A DNA stretch of 64,000 nucleotides from Euborellia annulipes (GCA_023213315.1 JAKCPI010011701.1:1-64000); one strand, 5' to 3'. Positions 1 through 11,717 are shown, counted from the stretch's first letter. The notes: generated by a model not told the origin, from the sequence alone. Translations and numbers: made by a program.

Positions 1-1080
1 AACTTCAAATACATTTATTTGGCAGAGCTTTGATAATATTTTTAAATCAATTAATTTTTGTACTGAATTTAATTACTATGTACGATTATTTTTTTGAATC
101 CAAGGGCATCATATTGTTCAATAGCAGATGTTTTTAAACTTAAGTAGTTCTCTTGAACAACATTTTTTTTCCGAACCTCATTCACTTCGTTTTTTGAGAG
201 ACTTTTTTTTGTTAATCCTTTCCATTAAAGGCCATCAGTTTTTACAAAAAACTTTTTATAAAAAGAAACTTAGCGTATAAATGCCTAACAATATAAAAAA
301 TTAAAAAAATTTGAGAGACTTAATTTTTTAGTTCTCATATAATATTGATATAATACAAAAGAGTTTGGAGATTTAGATTTAAATTTATTGACAGTCATGC
401 CCAATTACAAATACATGAATATACAGAAAATTGATTTTACAATAAATAATACAATACAACAACAATAATAATACAATAAAGGTATGAGGACAATTTGAGA
501 AAAAAATACATATATCTGAGGCCTAACAAGGAAACACGCCAAACTCATTCAACCCTGGTGTTGAAGAAAACCTTCGCCCAACCTCAAAACGCGTGTAGAT
601 CTATCTATATCAAAAAACCAAAATCTCAACATCTAATTTTGTGAACATTGAATCCAATACTTTCTATATATATTGACATGATAGAGGTAAGAGAAAGTAA
701 ACATAGTAATAATGTTGAGATCTAAATAAAAAGTGGATCTTCAACTTTCCCTACAAGATGGCACTTGGTTCCCTTCTTGCATAACATGGACCATATATAT
801 ACTTCAAATGATAATTTATATGCAGTATATTAATAACAATGTATTTGTCCATTAAAAATTCGTTTTATCATGTGTAATAGTGAATAAACAGTGGAGTGAT
901 AAAATAATAATTTTTGACTTGAAATTAATCCCAGATTTACCGAACCCTGTGTTTCATTGTTTTATTTGAAAGGATAAATAAGAATTGATAAAAAAAGTTC
1001 TTTTATGCGAATTTTTTAAAAACTCTCTATTTTAAATAAAAAACACTCTTAGTTTTTGCCGATTGAAAAAGCTCACTCAC
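1..1080. other. AT-rich stretch, mostly featureless
   Basis: I see no gene. Around 580-715 there is a decayed - strand piece of the R1 repeat, with the Ca-Aa-rich end and the closing GGTAAGAGAAAGT motif. The remainder is AT-rich and unassigned. Confidence 0.5.
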
Positions 1081-1270
1081 TGCAAAGCAGACCCAATTGA
1101 CTAATGGCGCCTGCAGGTGTTAGGCGCGAACCTTCACGTGGGAAGTTGCCCGACCGGGACCTTTTCCATTTGCATGGGCGTCGAGGCTGCTAATGTCGCC
1201 AAACACCGCCTCTGCACTCCATTTGCCAGTTTTCTGCCAAAACACCATTCCCAAAGCCTTTCATTCATAA
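1081..1270 (-). other. GC-rich island with a splice donor, possible exon
   Basis: This is a locally GC-rich block in AT-rich DNA. On the - strand it ends in a strong donor, GCA then GTGAGT, with the last exon base at 1081. Two - strand frames are open across most of it, one for about 36 codons and one for about 44 codons from an ATG, so the reading frame is ambiguous. No family is recognised and no convincing acceptor is visible. It could be a first exon or 5' untranslated exon of a leftward gene. The 54-nt exon candidate at 3169-3222 lies upstream on the same strand. Confidence 0.3.
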
Positions 1271-1319
1271 AACCAACCGTTTATTTATTTATTTATTTTT
1301 TTTTAATTAAGCAATAATC

Positions 1320-2680
1320 TTTTGATAAAAATTTCAAAATGTTAACCAAAATAGGAGAATTTTTGCATATGTTTTTAATCAATGGACCAAATGGTTTGGA
1401 AGGCTGTAAATTCACTAACTTATGGAATGTCGTTAGGCCCGTTCTCAATTATTATACTGCTCTTATTATACTTGAATGAAAAGAATAACCCATAAATTTA
1501 TCAATAAAAGAAATCTTAACAGTTATCTGCTTAAATGGAACACTTGTTTGCATATTTTTTTAGATTAAATACAAATGAAAATGCAAAATAGTGAGTTATT
1601 AAATGGCGAATATAAAAAGTAAGACCTTGCTGCTATCTTTAATGCAATTTCAGATTTAATTTGTAAATTTATTTAAGACCAATACAACTAATAATTTTGA
1701 AACTATACGCTTTTTTAAAAGTGGAGGGTGGAAATTTAAAATTACCTAAAATACAGAATAATAAAAATTACCTGTTTATTTAGTGGGAGAATAAACATTT
1801 TTACAAGAATGCTGACTGAGTCACTCTAAGTAAATGAAGATAATTCTGTTAGGATAATATAGAGGGTGGGTGGGTGCCTTATCTTGTAAAGCATCTCAAA
1901 AGAAAGTTTGGACTTGCGTCAAAGATGATATCCCAAATGACGTTTGACATCCTCTTTATCTCGCTAAGATAAGCTCTTGGTTTATCAAAAATAACAAATT
2001 CTAATCGATTTATAATAATAATAACAACAAAAATGCTTAATTTTGTTCATAATATTTTTATTAAAATTTTACTTTTCTTTATCTTCTTATATTTATAATC
2101 TGACCTTATTATTAACAATAAAAATAAACTAAAAAAAAAGTGTAAATTTTTTCGCTGATTTCCATTTTTATATTTCAATTGATTGGTATCCAATTCAATT
2201 GGAATAAATTTCTCGCCTGGGACGAGATTTGACCCCTTTAGCTTTATATTTAATTAACTGATAGTTGAAGCCCATTAAAAAAAAAAATACCTTTCTAAAC
2301 AATTATTTGATGAGCTAATACACATTTAAATTTTACAATCTTCTTTAATTGACATATTTTTTAATTACTCGTATTATTTAAAATAATATACATGTTGATC
2401 CTAATTTATTATCAACATTTTTCATTTAGATTTACGATGTATATTAATTAAAAAGTAACTTCAATGATACATATCTCTTTTTGCAATATTAATTCTATTG
2501 AAATAAAACTTTTCTTTTGTTATATTTTAATGGGAAGGCATTATTTATATAGGCCTTTATTGTCTTTTTAATTATTATGAACCATATTTCTGATTTCATT
2601 AAATATTTCAATATATCATCACTTAACCTAGCAATTTTAATTTCTCCACCTATAGGCATCTGAAGTCATTTTCAGTTTAT
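1320..2680. other. AT-rich stretch with one SINE remnant
   Basis: I see no gene. A decayed family-2 SINE in - orientation is visible at about 2175-2245, as its central hairpin and a degraded head. The block at 1860-1980 is slightly GC-richer with several GATA motifs and no recognisable function. Confidence 0.4.
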
Positions 2681-2691
2681 TCGTTATTTGG

Positions 2692-2938
2692 ACCCTGTTA
2701 TGCAATGGTGTGTCAAAGACCAAACATCGAGTTTTGAGAAAATTAACAATAAAGTTTTTTGTTTACTTTGGATTATATATAATTTTTCTTGTCAATTGTG
2801 CAAGTAACATTAAATATAAATTTTTTTAGGACATATTTCTTAAAAAATACTATCATTAAAGCATTTGAAGCAATATTCCGTGCTTAACTTATTTTTGAAT
2901 TTTTTTGGTCTTTGATACACCATTGCATAACAGGGTCC
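2692..2938. mobile_element. MITE with terminal inverted repeats GGACCCTGTTATGCAATGG
   Basis: Inverted repeats of about 32 bp bound a roughly 247-bp AT-rich core. The left end reads GGACCCTGTTATGCAATGG and the right end is its complement with few changes. Both flanks read ATTT, a possible 4-bp target duplication. There is no coding capacity. The superfamily is unknown. Confidence 0.7.
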
Positions 2939-2942
2939 ATTT

Positions 2943-3055
2943 AATAGAAGAATTAAATCCAAGTAAGATAACACAAGGTTTTGTGTTTCAATAATTTATT
3001 TAACACTTTATACGTATTATCTTGTGTTATCTTGGATTTAATTCTCCTATTATAT
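2943..3055. repeat. Short inverted repeat
   Basis: Arms of about 31 bp (2943-2974 and 3022-3055), sharing GAATTAAATCCAAG and AAGATAACACAA, flank an AT spacer. It abuts the preceding MITE. It is probably a small hairpin element. Confidence 0.5.
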
Positions 3056-3168
3056 CATAATGTTTCAATTAGAGCCAACGGTTACCAGTTGAAAATTAAT
3101 TATTCATTATTATTAAAATTATATTAAAAAGGCTATTCTTGAGGTTATCATGTATTTTGATAACTCAC

Positions 3169-3222
3169 CGCCTCATCGAAAAGACTCGGAGGCGTGACGG
3201 GCGCTGCAGGGAAGACTGCCGC
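3169..3222 (-). CDS. Candidate 54-nt internal coding exon
   Basis: Read on the - strand, a pyrimidine/G-rich tract ending TTTGCAG precedes 3222. The donor GCG then GTGAGT follows 3169. The 54 nt are a multiple of three and much GC-richer than their surroundings. One frame is open throughout, giving Ala/Pro-rich AAVFPAAPVTPPSLFDEA; a second frame is also open. No family is recognised. It may belong with the GC-rich island at 1081-1270 on the same strand. The evidence is splice signals and composition only. Confidence 0.4.
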
Positions 3223-3369
3223 CTGCAAACACAAACATAGGCATCATGTTTGAAATTAATTTTCATAATTCATAATTCAAGAAAATGATTGAAAATTTAA
3301 TATTTGGTTTTGTCTTCCCCACTTAGTGGTGTCAATTGTGGATATAAAACATTTTTAGTTGGAGTCATA

Positions 3370-3483
3370 TCGCCTGCTGAGAATAATTGTGGCGAACGTC
3401 CAAAAGTTCAATTTTTTGTGTTAAGTGTTTTGAGTGTCAGAGTGACGAAAATATATTTCCATTCTTTGCTATTGATTCTGGCC
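3370..3483. mobile_element. Half of a TCGCCTGCTG MITE
   Basis: The left terminus TCGCCTGCTGAGAAT and part of the core match the full-length MITEs at 22955-23193 and 44180-44420. The right half is missing, and R1 sequence begins immediately after. Confidence 0.6.
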
Positions 3484-3494
3484 TATTCATCATT

Positions 3495-4150
3495 GTTATA
3501 AAAAAATCTGGTGTGACTGGGCACAGAACACAACTTTCGATTACCGAAGGTAAGAGAAAGTTGTGCTCTGTGCTTGTCTCACCAGATTTTTTGTGTCGAC
3601 ATCTTTTAGTTTCCGACAGTACGGTACATTCGATTTTCGAGATGTAAATTTATACGTGAAAATATTTATATTTTGATACCATGGCAACCGTTTCTCCTAT
3701 CTTTTCTATGGAGTACAAGAGTAAAGTGGTCTTCAGAAGATTTCAATGACAAAATATTTCAATGACAGAATATACATTTTAAAGAGAATCTAAAAAATAA
3801 TTGATTTTTGAATTTAAAATAAATCGTTAGAGCAAATTTAGAGAAAATCGAAAAAAAAAAAACTGAAAAAGTGCATCAGTAAAGTACTAGTACTCTTTGG
3901 TCGAATTTGTTCAAAAGCTTCGTGTCACGTCCCAGGAGGGTTCCTAACTTAAATATAAAATTTCAGCCTCCTAGCTCTTTCTTTCTTGAGATATTTTGTT
4001 CACAGACACACACACACACACACAGACAGATCATGTCGCGAAAACCACTTTTTTGGATTCAGGGGACCTCAAAACGTGTATATCCATCAAAATCTCGACA
4101 TCGAATTTTTGACATGAAACCAATACTTCTCTCTCTATATATATTAACAA
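3495..4150 (-). repeat. R1 hairpin-ended repeat copy
   Basis: This is a long R1 copy in reverse orientation. It opens with the conserved hairpin at 3503-3600, whose arms carry ATCTGGTGTGAC and its complement around ACAACTTTC. It then runs through the conserved body, including TTCAGGGGACCTCAAAACG and AAAATCTCGACATCGAA. A (CA)n run sits at 4005-4024. There is no coding capacity. Confidence 0.75.
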
Positions 4151-4329
4151 TGCTATTGCTATTATTGTATTGTTTTTGTATTCTATTGTAGGGTTTTTTG
4201 GTATGATTTAATTTTTTAAGAAATAATTTGAAAATTTTCTTTTTTAATTAATTTTGTTTTTCTTAGGGGAAGGGGCCCCACAAAAAAAAAAAAAAAAAAA
4301 AAATATATAAAGGTAAGAGAAAGTAAAAA

Positions 4330-6240
4330 AAAAGAGCAAAAATGCTACTCAATTTGTGATAGAGCATATTTTTACTATTTTTTCCCTATAAAAAACACAC
4401 ATTTGTTAAATTTTTTTGATAACTCATTTTGCTATACCTATAATCGAACTGAAAAATATGATTTGCAAATAATTATGAAATGAAAAAGAAATATGATCAG
4501 ATTTGTGCTGAGGAACTTTGACAGATGATACAATTTAATTACAATTCTCTTTAGAATCAGAATTCAAGGCGCATAACTATCATGTCCTAATACATAGCTT
4601 ATTTATTTTATTTATTTTCAGAAGGTTTGATACATTTATAATTCTGTCCTAAATATTCCATACGACAGCAAAATTTTCTTTATATTTAATTTTAATCTGA
4701 GGAAATGAATAATAATTTACTCTAGTAAGTGTTAAGCTCTGATGAGGCAACCTATCCAAGGATGAATAAATTAATAATTAATCAGCCCTTGGGTTTGCAT
4801 AAGTAAATAGTTTTCTTGTTCCTTCTAATCGAAAAATCCTGTCCATTTTGACTTTATAAAATTTTTATGTTTGCTATAATTAAAGAGATCGCTTGAGATA
4901 ATAAATATTTTTCTGCAACACCTTATGAATTTCTAATAAGTTCCTTAAGTAAATATGGTAAGAAAGATTAATATTAGAAAAATGAAAAAAATATTCTTAA
5001 CATATTTATTTTTATCTAAATAAAAAACAGTAATTAAGCATAAATGGCTCTCAGGTGTGTATAGACAACTATATTGGGAGCTTGTCTTATTTATCCGCTT
5101 CATTATTACTTCATAATATTGTTCACGACTCTGATTATTTGAAACAATGAATTATGTCTTTCCTGTATGAAATGAACCTTTTGATCATTTTTCTTGATTT
5201 TCAAGCTATGGCCCCTGAGCGATGTTTGTTATACTGTATTAATTTATATAAAATTCGGAAGGGAGTGATATAAATGGTTGTCAAGTCTAATATTTATTAC
5301 TATTAATAAAACTAGAAAATTTGCTCCAGATCCGTCAATCCATGCCAAAAGCTCCTACTTTTTCTAATTATTTTATTTGTCATAAATTAATGTAAAATAC
5401 GATAATGCGTTACATGTCGAAAAAATACTCACAAAATGTTATGTATAACGTTTATTCAAAGAAAATTAGTTACATATTGTTGAGGAGAGTGAATCATCTT
5501 CATCTATTCCCTGATTATCTTACTAATAATTAATTCAACTTTTATTCATGCACATATAATAATACCACACAAGCGATACCTCGATGCTACCGGAACCAGA
5601 ATTGGACAGATTTTTATTTCCGTGTTTTGTACTCGTTATGAGAAACCTCGCTCGTTAAGCGAGTCATTCTTTTACAATTCAAAATCTTTTTCATAAAATA
5701 TTATGTTTCGACGTGACTACGTCTTACAAATCATGTGTCTATAGTGGCTGGTTAGCGAGGCATGCACGAAAAAGTTTATTTAATTAAATTTTCCAATTCA
5801 AAATTCATTTATCAAAGTCTAACGCTATTGGCATAGGTATTTCAACAAATCTAAATGGCCTCGAATGCCAAAAATCTTCTGATATAGTTCAAGTAGTGTT
5901 GAATACTTAGTCCCTTTCCCAAAAATAAAAAAATACTATAAGCTGTAGCGATTTAAAATTTTTTTTCTATTGTCATTCAACTCTAATATTCATTTCATAA
6001 CATGTCAAAACAGCATATATTGGTCGAAAAACATTTCACTTAATGAATTTTTAATAGATTTATGTTTTTTAAAAAAAATTTCGCAATTTTTAATTTTAAA
6101 ATCCTATTTTATATTCATTTTTAAAAATAAATAAAAAACACATAAAATTACAACTCTTTCAAAGACTGACATAAGATTAATAGATAAAAACACAAATGAT
6201 GAAAATCGTAGAGAAACCATGAAAATTAATAGGTAGGCTA
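4330..6240. other. AT-rich stretch, nothing recognised
   Basis: Apart from poly(A) at 4280-4303 and the R1-type end GGTAAGAGAAAGT at 4311-4323, I see no gene, RNA or clear repeat here. A slightly GC-richer patch at 5550-5770 has no long open frame. Confidence 0.4.
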
Positions 6241-6319
6241 TAAATATCCTCAGAAGTCATTTGGTTTTTTCGAGAAACTAATTACGAATTAAGAGAAATG
6301 ATTTTTGCGAAGGAGCCAT

Positions 6320-6508
6320 TTAAAAGGACATTCCCTTTGTGATATTTGGGTCAGACTTCTTCCCGGACATGTTGATTGGAACTATACAGCTTTCGCAGGA
6401 CGGACATAATTCTTTAGCAAAGTTGAAGCCTACGCTCTGGAAGTCATCTTGCTTAATCAGGAGGTCATCGTTCATCTCTGCAACGTCTTCAAGTCCGAAA
6501 TTTCCAAT
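6320..6508 (-). CDS. Possible coding exon with a Cys-x-x-Cys motif, unknown
   Basis: A - strand frame is open for 62 codons before TAA at 6320-6322. It has unusually protein-like composition for this window: acidic and Lys-rich, with ELCPSCESC and no low-complexity runs. An internal ATG at 6475 would give about 51 residues. The + strand also has an open frame here, so the orientation is not certain. No acceptor is obvious. It could be a terminal exon, a pseudogene or a fragment of a transposon protein. Confidence 0.35.
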   Translation of the reverse strand: MGNFGLEDVAEMNDDLLIKQDDFQSVGFNFAKELCPSCESCIVPINMSGKKSDPNITKGMSF

Positions 6509-6831
6509 TTAAATGCAATTTGGCAAAGGGCCATACAATCGGACTCTCAATCAGTCTATATTTATTAATTTAGAGCCATAGAAACATTTCGAAGTCTGTG
6601 GGCGATGACATTTCTACCGGAAGTTGTATGTAGTATATAAACAATTTCCTTTTCACAATGATTTATGATTATTATTATAAAATGAATTTCGATCAGCCGG
6701 ATATTCGAATGCAAGCTTTTTTAAAAAAAAATTCCTTAGTAGAGATTAAAATTAATTAAATTAAATTTTTCTTATTTCACCATTCCTTTAAGATTAAGAT
6801 AAAAATCTTAAATTTTATTTATGTTGTTTCA

Positions 6832-7053
6832 GATACGCTCACAGTCCAAGAGGATATCTTGTAATATTCACTAAGAATATTATTTATTCCACGAGAGGCA
6901 TTTAGTCAAACATCGAGAGATGTTTTCTAACGGCCTTGGTACAAGAAATACGACTGACATTGGAAGATTGGGCAACAAGAAAACAGTCTGAAGACAAGAA
7001 AAAAAAAAATCGAGGAAGAAAGAAGGTCAAAAGTGCAAGATGAAAACTTCTTC
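6832..7053 (+). pseudogene. Possible terminal exon or frameshifted remnant, Lys/Arg-rich end
   Basis: After a good acceptor (TTGTTTCAG, exon from about 6832), one frame is open for about 23 codons. A different frame is then open for about 46 codons up to TGA at 7051-7053. Its C-terminus is basic, containing EDWATRKQSED followed by KKNRGRKKVKSAR. The frame change between the two halves suggests either a decayed gene or an unrecognised intron. No family is assigned. Confidence 0.3.
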
Positions 7054-7285
7054 ATCGTCACCAATCAAAGAATATAGATAGGACTTAAGGTAGAACTTAA
7101 AAATATTCTTTCATTCTTTGAATTTTGTATTTTTTATACATGGCTGATATATTAATCGAGCCAAAAGAAAATAAGTGTGGAGATTATTACGTAGATGGAA
7201 TTCGGAAAATTGAGAAAAAAATAAACCTTAGATTGGATTGGTGAAGATCTCTGGAGCAATTAATCGAAAATCCATTAGAAGTTGG

Positions 7286-7448
7286 CATGGGCCTAACTAG
7301 AGAATTTGGCTGGGGGGGGGGGGCATGGGACCAGTTATCCTCCGGGGGCCTGGAAAGCCCCATATTTGCTCAATTTTTCTTGGGGCAGGGAGCTTTCTGG
7401 GTGGGGCCACGAGCCTCGGGCCCCGGCCCCCCCCTAGTTACGCCCATG
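7286..7448. mobile_element. hAT-type MITE with 8-bp target duplication
   Basis: This 163-bp G/C-rich element begins CATGGGCCTAACTAG and ends CTAGTTACGCCCATG. It is flanked by perfect 8-bp repeats GAAGTTGG (7278-7285 and 7449-7456), the hAT hallmark. A related element lies at 32694-32871. There is no coding capacity; the ORF through it is an artefact of GC content. Confidence 0.85.
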
Positions 7449-7460
7449 GAAGTTGGTGAT

Positions 7461-7590
7461 TTGGTTTTTTTAAGGTCTTTTTCGGCTTCTAAGGCAATTT
7501 AAACCCCTTTCCTATTAATTTCAATTGGATTGATAGCCAATCACCAATTGAAATAAATTTTTGTCGCATCGAGCCCTTGACTTCTAGCAC
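7461..7590 (-). mobile_element. Decayed family-2 SINE
   Basis: In - orientation it retains the shared 3' box (AAGGTCTTTTTCGGC on the + strand), a central hairpin built from ATTTCAATTGG and its complement, and a degraded head. It compares with the full copy at 18748-18944. Confidence 0.6.
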
Positions 7591-7671
7591 AAGTGGCAGA
7601 AACTTTACTATTGGGGTATGTCTCAAGGGCCTTTATTTGGATAATTTTGATTGATTTTAACTATTTTAAAT

Positions 7672-7965
7672 CAAGATTATTATCATCTTCATCCTTTTAG
7701 TAATAATTATTTTTTTTATCCTCCTTTTTTTTTAATTCGATTGCCTTACTGGTTGTCTACAATTTAGGCGTTCCGAAAAAGAATCGCTTTTAATTTCTTC
7801 TTCAAATCAAATTTTTCTTATTTATATTGGCGAATCCATATTGAATAATTTTATTATTATTTATCCTTTTAGTACTTACTATTTTTTTAACCTTCATTTT
7901 TTTTTAATTCGCTAGTCATGTCGGTTTTCTACCATTTAGGCGTTCAGGAAAAGATACGCTATTTA
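7672..7965. repeat. Direct duplication, period about 175 bp
   Basis: Two diverged units (about 7672-7790 and 7848-7965) share TCCTTTTAGTA, TTTTTTTTTAATTCG and ATTTAGGCGTTC in the same order and orientation. The function is unknown. Confidence 0.5.
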
Positions 7966-8004
7966 AGGTGCGCTTCTCGAAGTGCTGATTTTGAAAGGTT
8001 CCAG

Positions 8005-8560
8005 GGAGAAAGTATTGGTTTCATGTCAAAAATTAGATGTTGAGTTTTTGATGGATTTACACGTTTTGAGGTCCCCTGAATCCAAAAAAGTTGTTTTCGC
8101 GACATGGTCTGTCTGTGTTCAATTTAAAGCATGAAGGAATTGAGCTACGAGGTCGAAATTTTATATTAAAGTTAGGCACCTCTCTGAGGCTTTTAATCAA
8201 AATCTGCCAGAGTACTAGTACGTTACTGATGTACTTTTTCAGTTTTTTCTCTTTTTCTAAAATTCGGTCAACGATTTTGATTAAAATTCAAAAATCAATT
8301 ATTTTTTAGAAGTTATTTAAAATGTCTCATTTTCTCTCAAAATTGTTTGAAGCACATTTTACTCTTGTACTTCATAGGAAAGATAAGAGAAATAGTTGCC
8401 AGGGTAACGAAATATAAATATTTTCCCATTTTTAGAGGAGGCCCATCTTGAATATTAATATATTGGTGGAAACTAAATATATCTCTACACAAAAAAATCT
8501 GGTGTGACAAGCACTGTACACAACTTTCTCTTCCTAATGGCAAGAGAAATAATAGTAGTT
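8005..8560 (+). repeat. R1 hairpin-ended repeat copy
   Basis: A forward R1 copy from the GAAAGTATTGGTTTCATG end through GAGGTCCCCTGAATCC and CGCGACATGGTCTGTCTG to the first arm of the terminal hairpin (ATCTGGTGTGAC). The hairpin's second arm is lost. Confidence 0.7.
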
Positions 8561-8569
8561 TATAATTAT

Positions 8570-9390
8570 ACAGTAAATTAGTCTTTTTTCTTTTCTTTTG
8601 TTTCTTTAATAAAAAAAAAACAAAAAACACAAATCTAAACATTTTTCTTCTAACCATTATACAAAAAGTAACATCATTTACAAACGATTTCGAAATCATT
8701 CTTTTCTATTTTGGTACATTTGCTTGGGCGTGCCATTGAATTCATCTTCAAGAAACATTCTCATTTATCTAGCTACACTACTGATCTTTATCATCTTAAG
8801 AATTAAAAAAAAAAAATTATCTTTTTTTATTTCTCTCTCTAATAAATCTAGTATATCAATAATATTTTACATTCTCCGCGTATTAAAAAAAATATTTTAT
8901 ATTTTTCACTTTGATTAATTACTAGCCTATTTAGTTAGATATTTTTTTAAGGTAAATTTTTCTATATTTTTTTAATGTGCGGTTTGAATTTTTTCCCAAA
9001 ATTCCATCTCGAATTATTCTAACATAGGGAATAAATTTAATATAAAAATATTTAAGTAAACCTCTATATCTTGGTGAAAGTAAAACATGATAGATAAATT
9101 TTGAATCCTCTCACAAATGAACCCAAACTAAAGTTCAAAGTTCAAACTTGCGCAGAAAAAATAATCTTCTAGGAAAGGTCCATTCATGTCAAGAATAAAT
9201 GGTTTTAATTTACTAATAAATATTCCCAATCAAACATACATAAACTCATCTCTTTTCTTGACTTATACTTTACAGCTTTTAGGGCGTTGTTTGATACATA
9301 CAAATTGAGTGGCTTTCAATTATTTTTTGATAATAATAATAATTGCCTTTGGCATCTGAGGCCATTTATACTCTAAATTAAAACGTAACT
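8570..9390. other. AT-rich stretch, nothing recognised
   Basis: Poly(A/T)-rich spacer. The ORFs visible on either strand are low-complexity Phe/Lys runs, which I do not consider genes. Confidence 0.45.
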
Positions 9391-9395
9391 ATATA

Positions 9396-10096
9396 CGAGG
9401 GGATGCCAAAAATTAACTGGAATTATTTATTTACTAGAAAATTTTGCTCACTTTTATTCAAATTCCATTACAAACCTTCAAAGTAATCTCCACAAGCCCT
9501 CCTCGGACAAAATACAACGATTCCAGTGTTCAGTCCACTGTTCAAAACTCTCCAGATAGTCTGTTACACCCGAAATTTTGTTGTTTAGCTCTCGATCACT
9601 TGGTGGATAAGTAATGTACTGTTACTGCGAATTACTATTCTGAAGTATTGAAGGGGCCATTAAAAAGGAAAATTGTAACAAAATGACCTTATCTTGCTCA
9701 AATGGGATCCTTCACCAGGATAATACACCGGCACATTGCGCAAACAGGACTCCAGAAACAATCACTGAATTAGGCATTGAGATGATACCACATCCCCCTT
9801 ATTCACCGGACCTAGCGCCGTGTGACTTCCACTTATTTCTTGGAGAGAAAAAAGCTTTGGGGTCGTCAAGTTTCGACAGGTTTCATAGTGATCGAGAGTT
9901 AAACAACAAAATTTCGGGTGTACTTAACACACTATCAAAAAGGGGCTTCAGGGTGTGTTTTCAACAGTGGACTGAACGCTGGAATCGTATTTTGGATGAA
10001 GGTGATTATTTTGAAGGTCTGTAATAGAATTTGAATAAAATTAAGCAGAATTTTCTAGTAAACAAATAATTCCGGTTATTTTTTGTCACCCCCTCG
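9396..10096 (+). mobile_element. Mariner-like foldback element
   Basis: This 701-bp element is flanked by TA dinucleotides (9394-9395 and 10097-10098). Its ends read CGAGGGG and CCCCTCG. The inverted repeats are very long, about 225 bp. The left arm is an inverted copy of the 3' end of the transposase gene, including its last coding residues and the AAATAATTCC stretch. Only the C-terminal part of the transposase remains between the arms. It looks like a foldback deletion derivative that could be mobilised only in trans. Confidence 0.8.
9683..10024 (+). pseudogene. Mariner transposase, C-terminal fragment
   Basis: An open frame of 113 codons matches the C-terminal half of Tc1/mariner transposases. 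It contains the HQDNTPAH catalytic-aspartate block, the PHPPYSPDLAPCDFHLF block with the third acidic residue, and a terminal GDYFEGL. A complete transposase has about 345 residues, so the N-terminal helix-turn-helix region and first catalytic aspartate are absent. The fragment sits inside the foldback element at 9396-10096. It cannot be active as it stands. Confidence 0.85.
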
Positions 10097-10099
10097 TAC

Positions 10100-10990
10100 T
10101 TGTCTGGATATCTTAAAACAAATCAGATTTTCTAATCACCCTTCCCTTTGCGATTTCTGTAAATTTTGTAAATTTGCGAATATTTAGATCGCAAATTTAT
10201 TCCAGCAGATATATTGCAAGCAAGTTCAATGAATGATTCAAAAAAGCATTTAATCAGTAGTCTATTCATGTAAATAAATAGCTATTGATGGGTAGGAAAT
10301 GGCTGATCGTTTCCGAGATTGGATCATGACCTCTACACAGAGAAACAAAAAAACTCTTGTTTGATTGTCTGTCTGCTTCTGCAGAAACACTTAATCCCGT
10401 CTTCTATCCAACTAATAAATTTCATTAGTTTCTTACAATTGAAAACAAACAATTTTCATTTCAAATAAATTTAATCAAAAATTTTATTCCGTTCTTTTTT
10501 TCTTTATGAAATTAAAATGATCATTCAAGGACGAACGGCTTGCTTGTTGCAAAACTTGATTTTTTTTTCTTTTATTAATATTTATAAGACAATATTGGTA
10601 TTATTGATAAAATAATCGAAAGCAATTTATTTTAAGCCATCCTCTCTCTTGGCACATATTGAATTTCAGAAAAATAAAAAATTCCAAACATGTTTACGAT
10701 TTGTTTATTAGGCAATTTCAAAATATCTTTAGAAATTTGATGACAAAAAAATTATTAATTATTTTTATATTTATAAGCTATATTAATTTTATACATATTT
10801 TTATATAATTTATTCTCAGGGACGTCATTTAGGGGGGAAGAGGATAGGAAAAGCTTCTACCCTCTCAAAATGACATTCAAGGATTGTAAAAAAAATATTT
10901 CGTTAGAGAAGGAAGTACTTGTTGGTAGGTTACAACAATGAAACAAACCCTTGGAATGTTAAAGCCAAAATGGAAAATTTTATATTTCCA
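10100..10990. other. AT-rich stretch, nothing recognised
   Basis: I see no gene or clear repeat between the mariner foldback and the hairpin at 11000. Confidence 0.45.
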
Positions 10991-10999
10991 CCATGACTT

Positions 11000-11101
11000 T
11001 TATACCCGTATTCATAGTCGTTCCTTGAGGAAGAAGAAATCCTTATATCTATACAAGGATTTTTTGATCCTCTAGCAATGACTATGAATACGGGTATAAG
11101 G
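11000..11101. repeat. Hairpin of about 100 bp
   Basis: Perfect 20-bp outer arms (TTATACCCGTATTCATAGTC and complement) enclose imperfect inner pairing, GAGGA with TCCTC and AATCCTT with AAGGATT. It is likely a miniature inverted-repeat element; a structured RNA is less likely. Confidence 0.6.
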
Positions 11102-11257
11102 CTTCTCGTAATTATTAAACCTTTTTTAATGAATGTCATGTGAAAAATGCATCCCAAAACACTTTCTTTTAACTTTATAATTAATTGCTACGATCTGTTT
11201 GATACTTTCTTCTAAAGAAAATTTTTTTTATCAACATAGAACCTATTTGAAATTTGT

Positions 11258-11260
11258 CGA

Positions 11261-11291
<31 letters not shown>

Positions 11292-11497
11292 CAGGGGCCC
11301 CACATCTTGTGGGTACGTGGATGGCGACCACGAGCTGCCCTAGCTGGGACTGGCAGTTCTTTTCTTTGCATGTCAGTATCTTTCCTTCTATATTTTCAAC
11401 AGGCGTCAGGCCGTGGCATGGGCCGGCCTGTTTTATTCCCTCCGGTCGCAAAAACCCCTTCAGGACAGGCTCAGGGCTACAGTGCTCTATAATTCCT
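11258..11497 (-). mobile_element. GC-rich retroposon ending in poly(A)
   Basis: In - orientation a GC-rich body of about 210 bp ends in GGGGCCCCTGAGC followed by a poly(A) tract (poly(T) at 11263-11288 on +). The same sequence lies in the other orientation at 43090-43500. The poly(A) end suggests retroposition. I cannot assign a parent RNA. Confidence 0.55.
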
Positions 11498-11717
11498 TCT
11501 ACCTATCAAAATTAAAAAAAAAAAAGTAAAATATATAAATATATAATAATTGTAAATTTTCGGACTTGTTCATCGTCAAATTACAAGGCCAAAATTTCAA
11601 GAATAAGAAATTTTTGATATAATAATAGACATGTCATAATAAAATCACATGACCAATTTTTTTTTTAATGTATTTATACATCAGGTGTCTTACCTGATGT
11701 ATAGATACATTAAAAAA

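Noticed and set aside
4005..4024. (CA)n tract as a regulatory site
   Set aside because: Part of the R1 repeat, present in other copies with variable length.
7672..7965. Possible CRISPR-like direct repeats
   Set aside because: Only two long diverged units in a eukaryotic genome; an ordinary duplication.
8337..8918. ORFs of 64 and 120 codons on opposite strands
   Set aside because: Phe/Lys low-complexity translation of poly(A/T) and R1 sequence.
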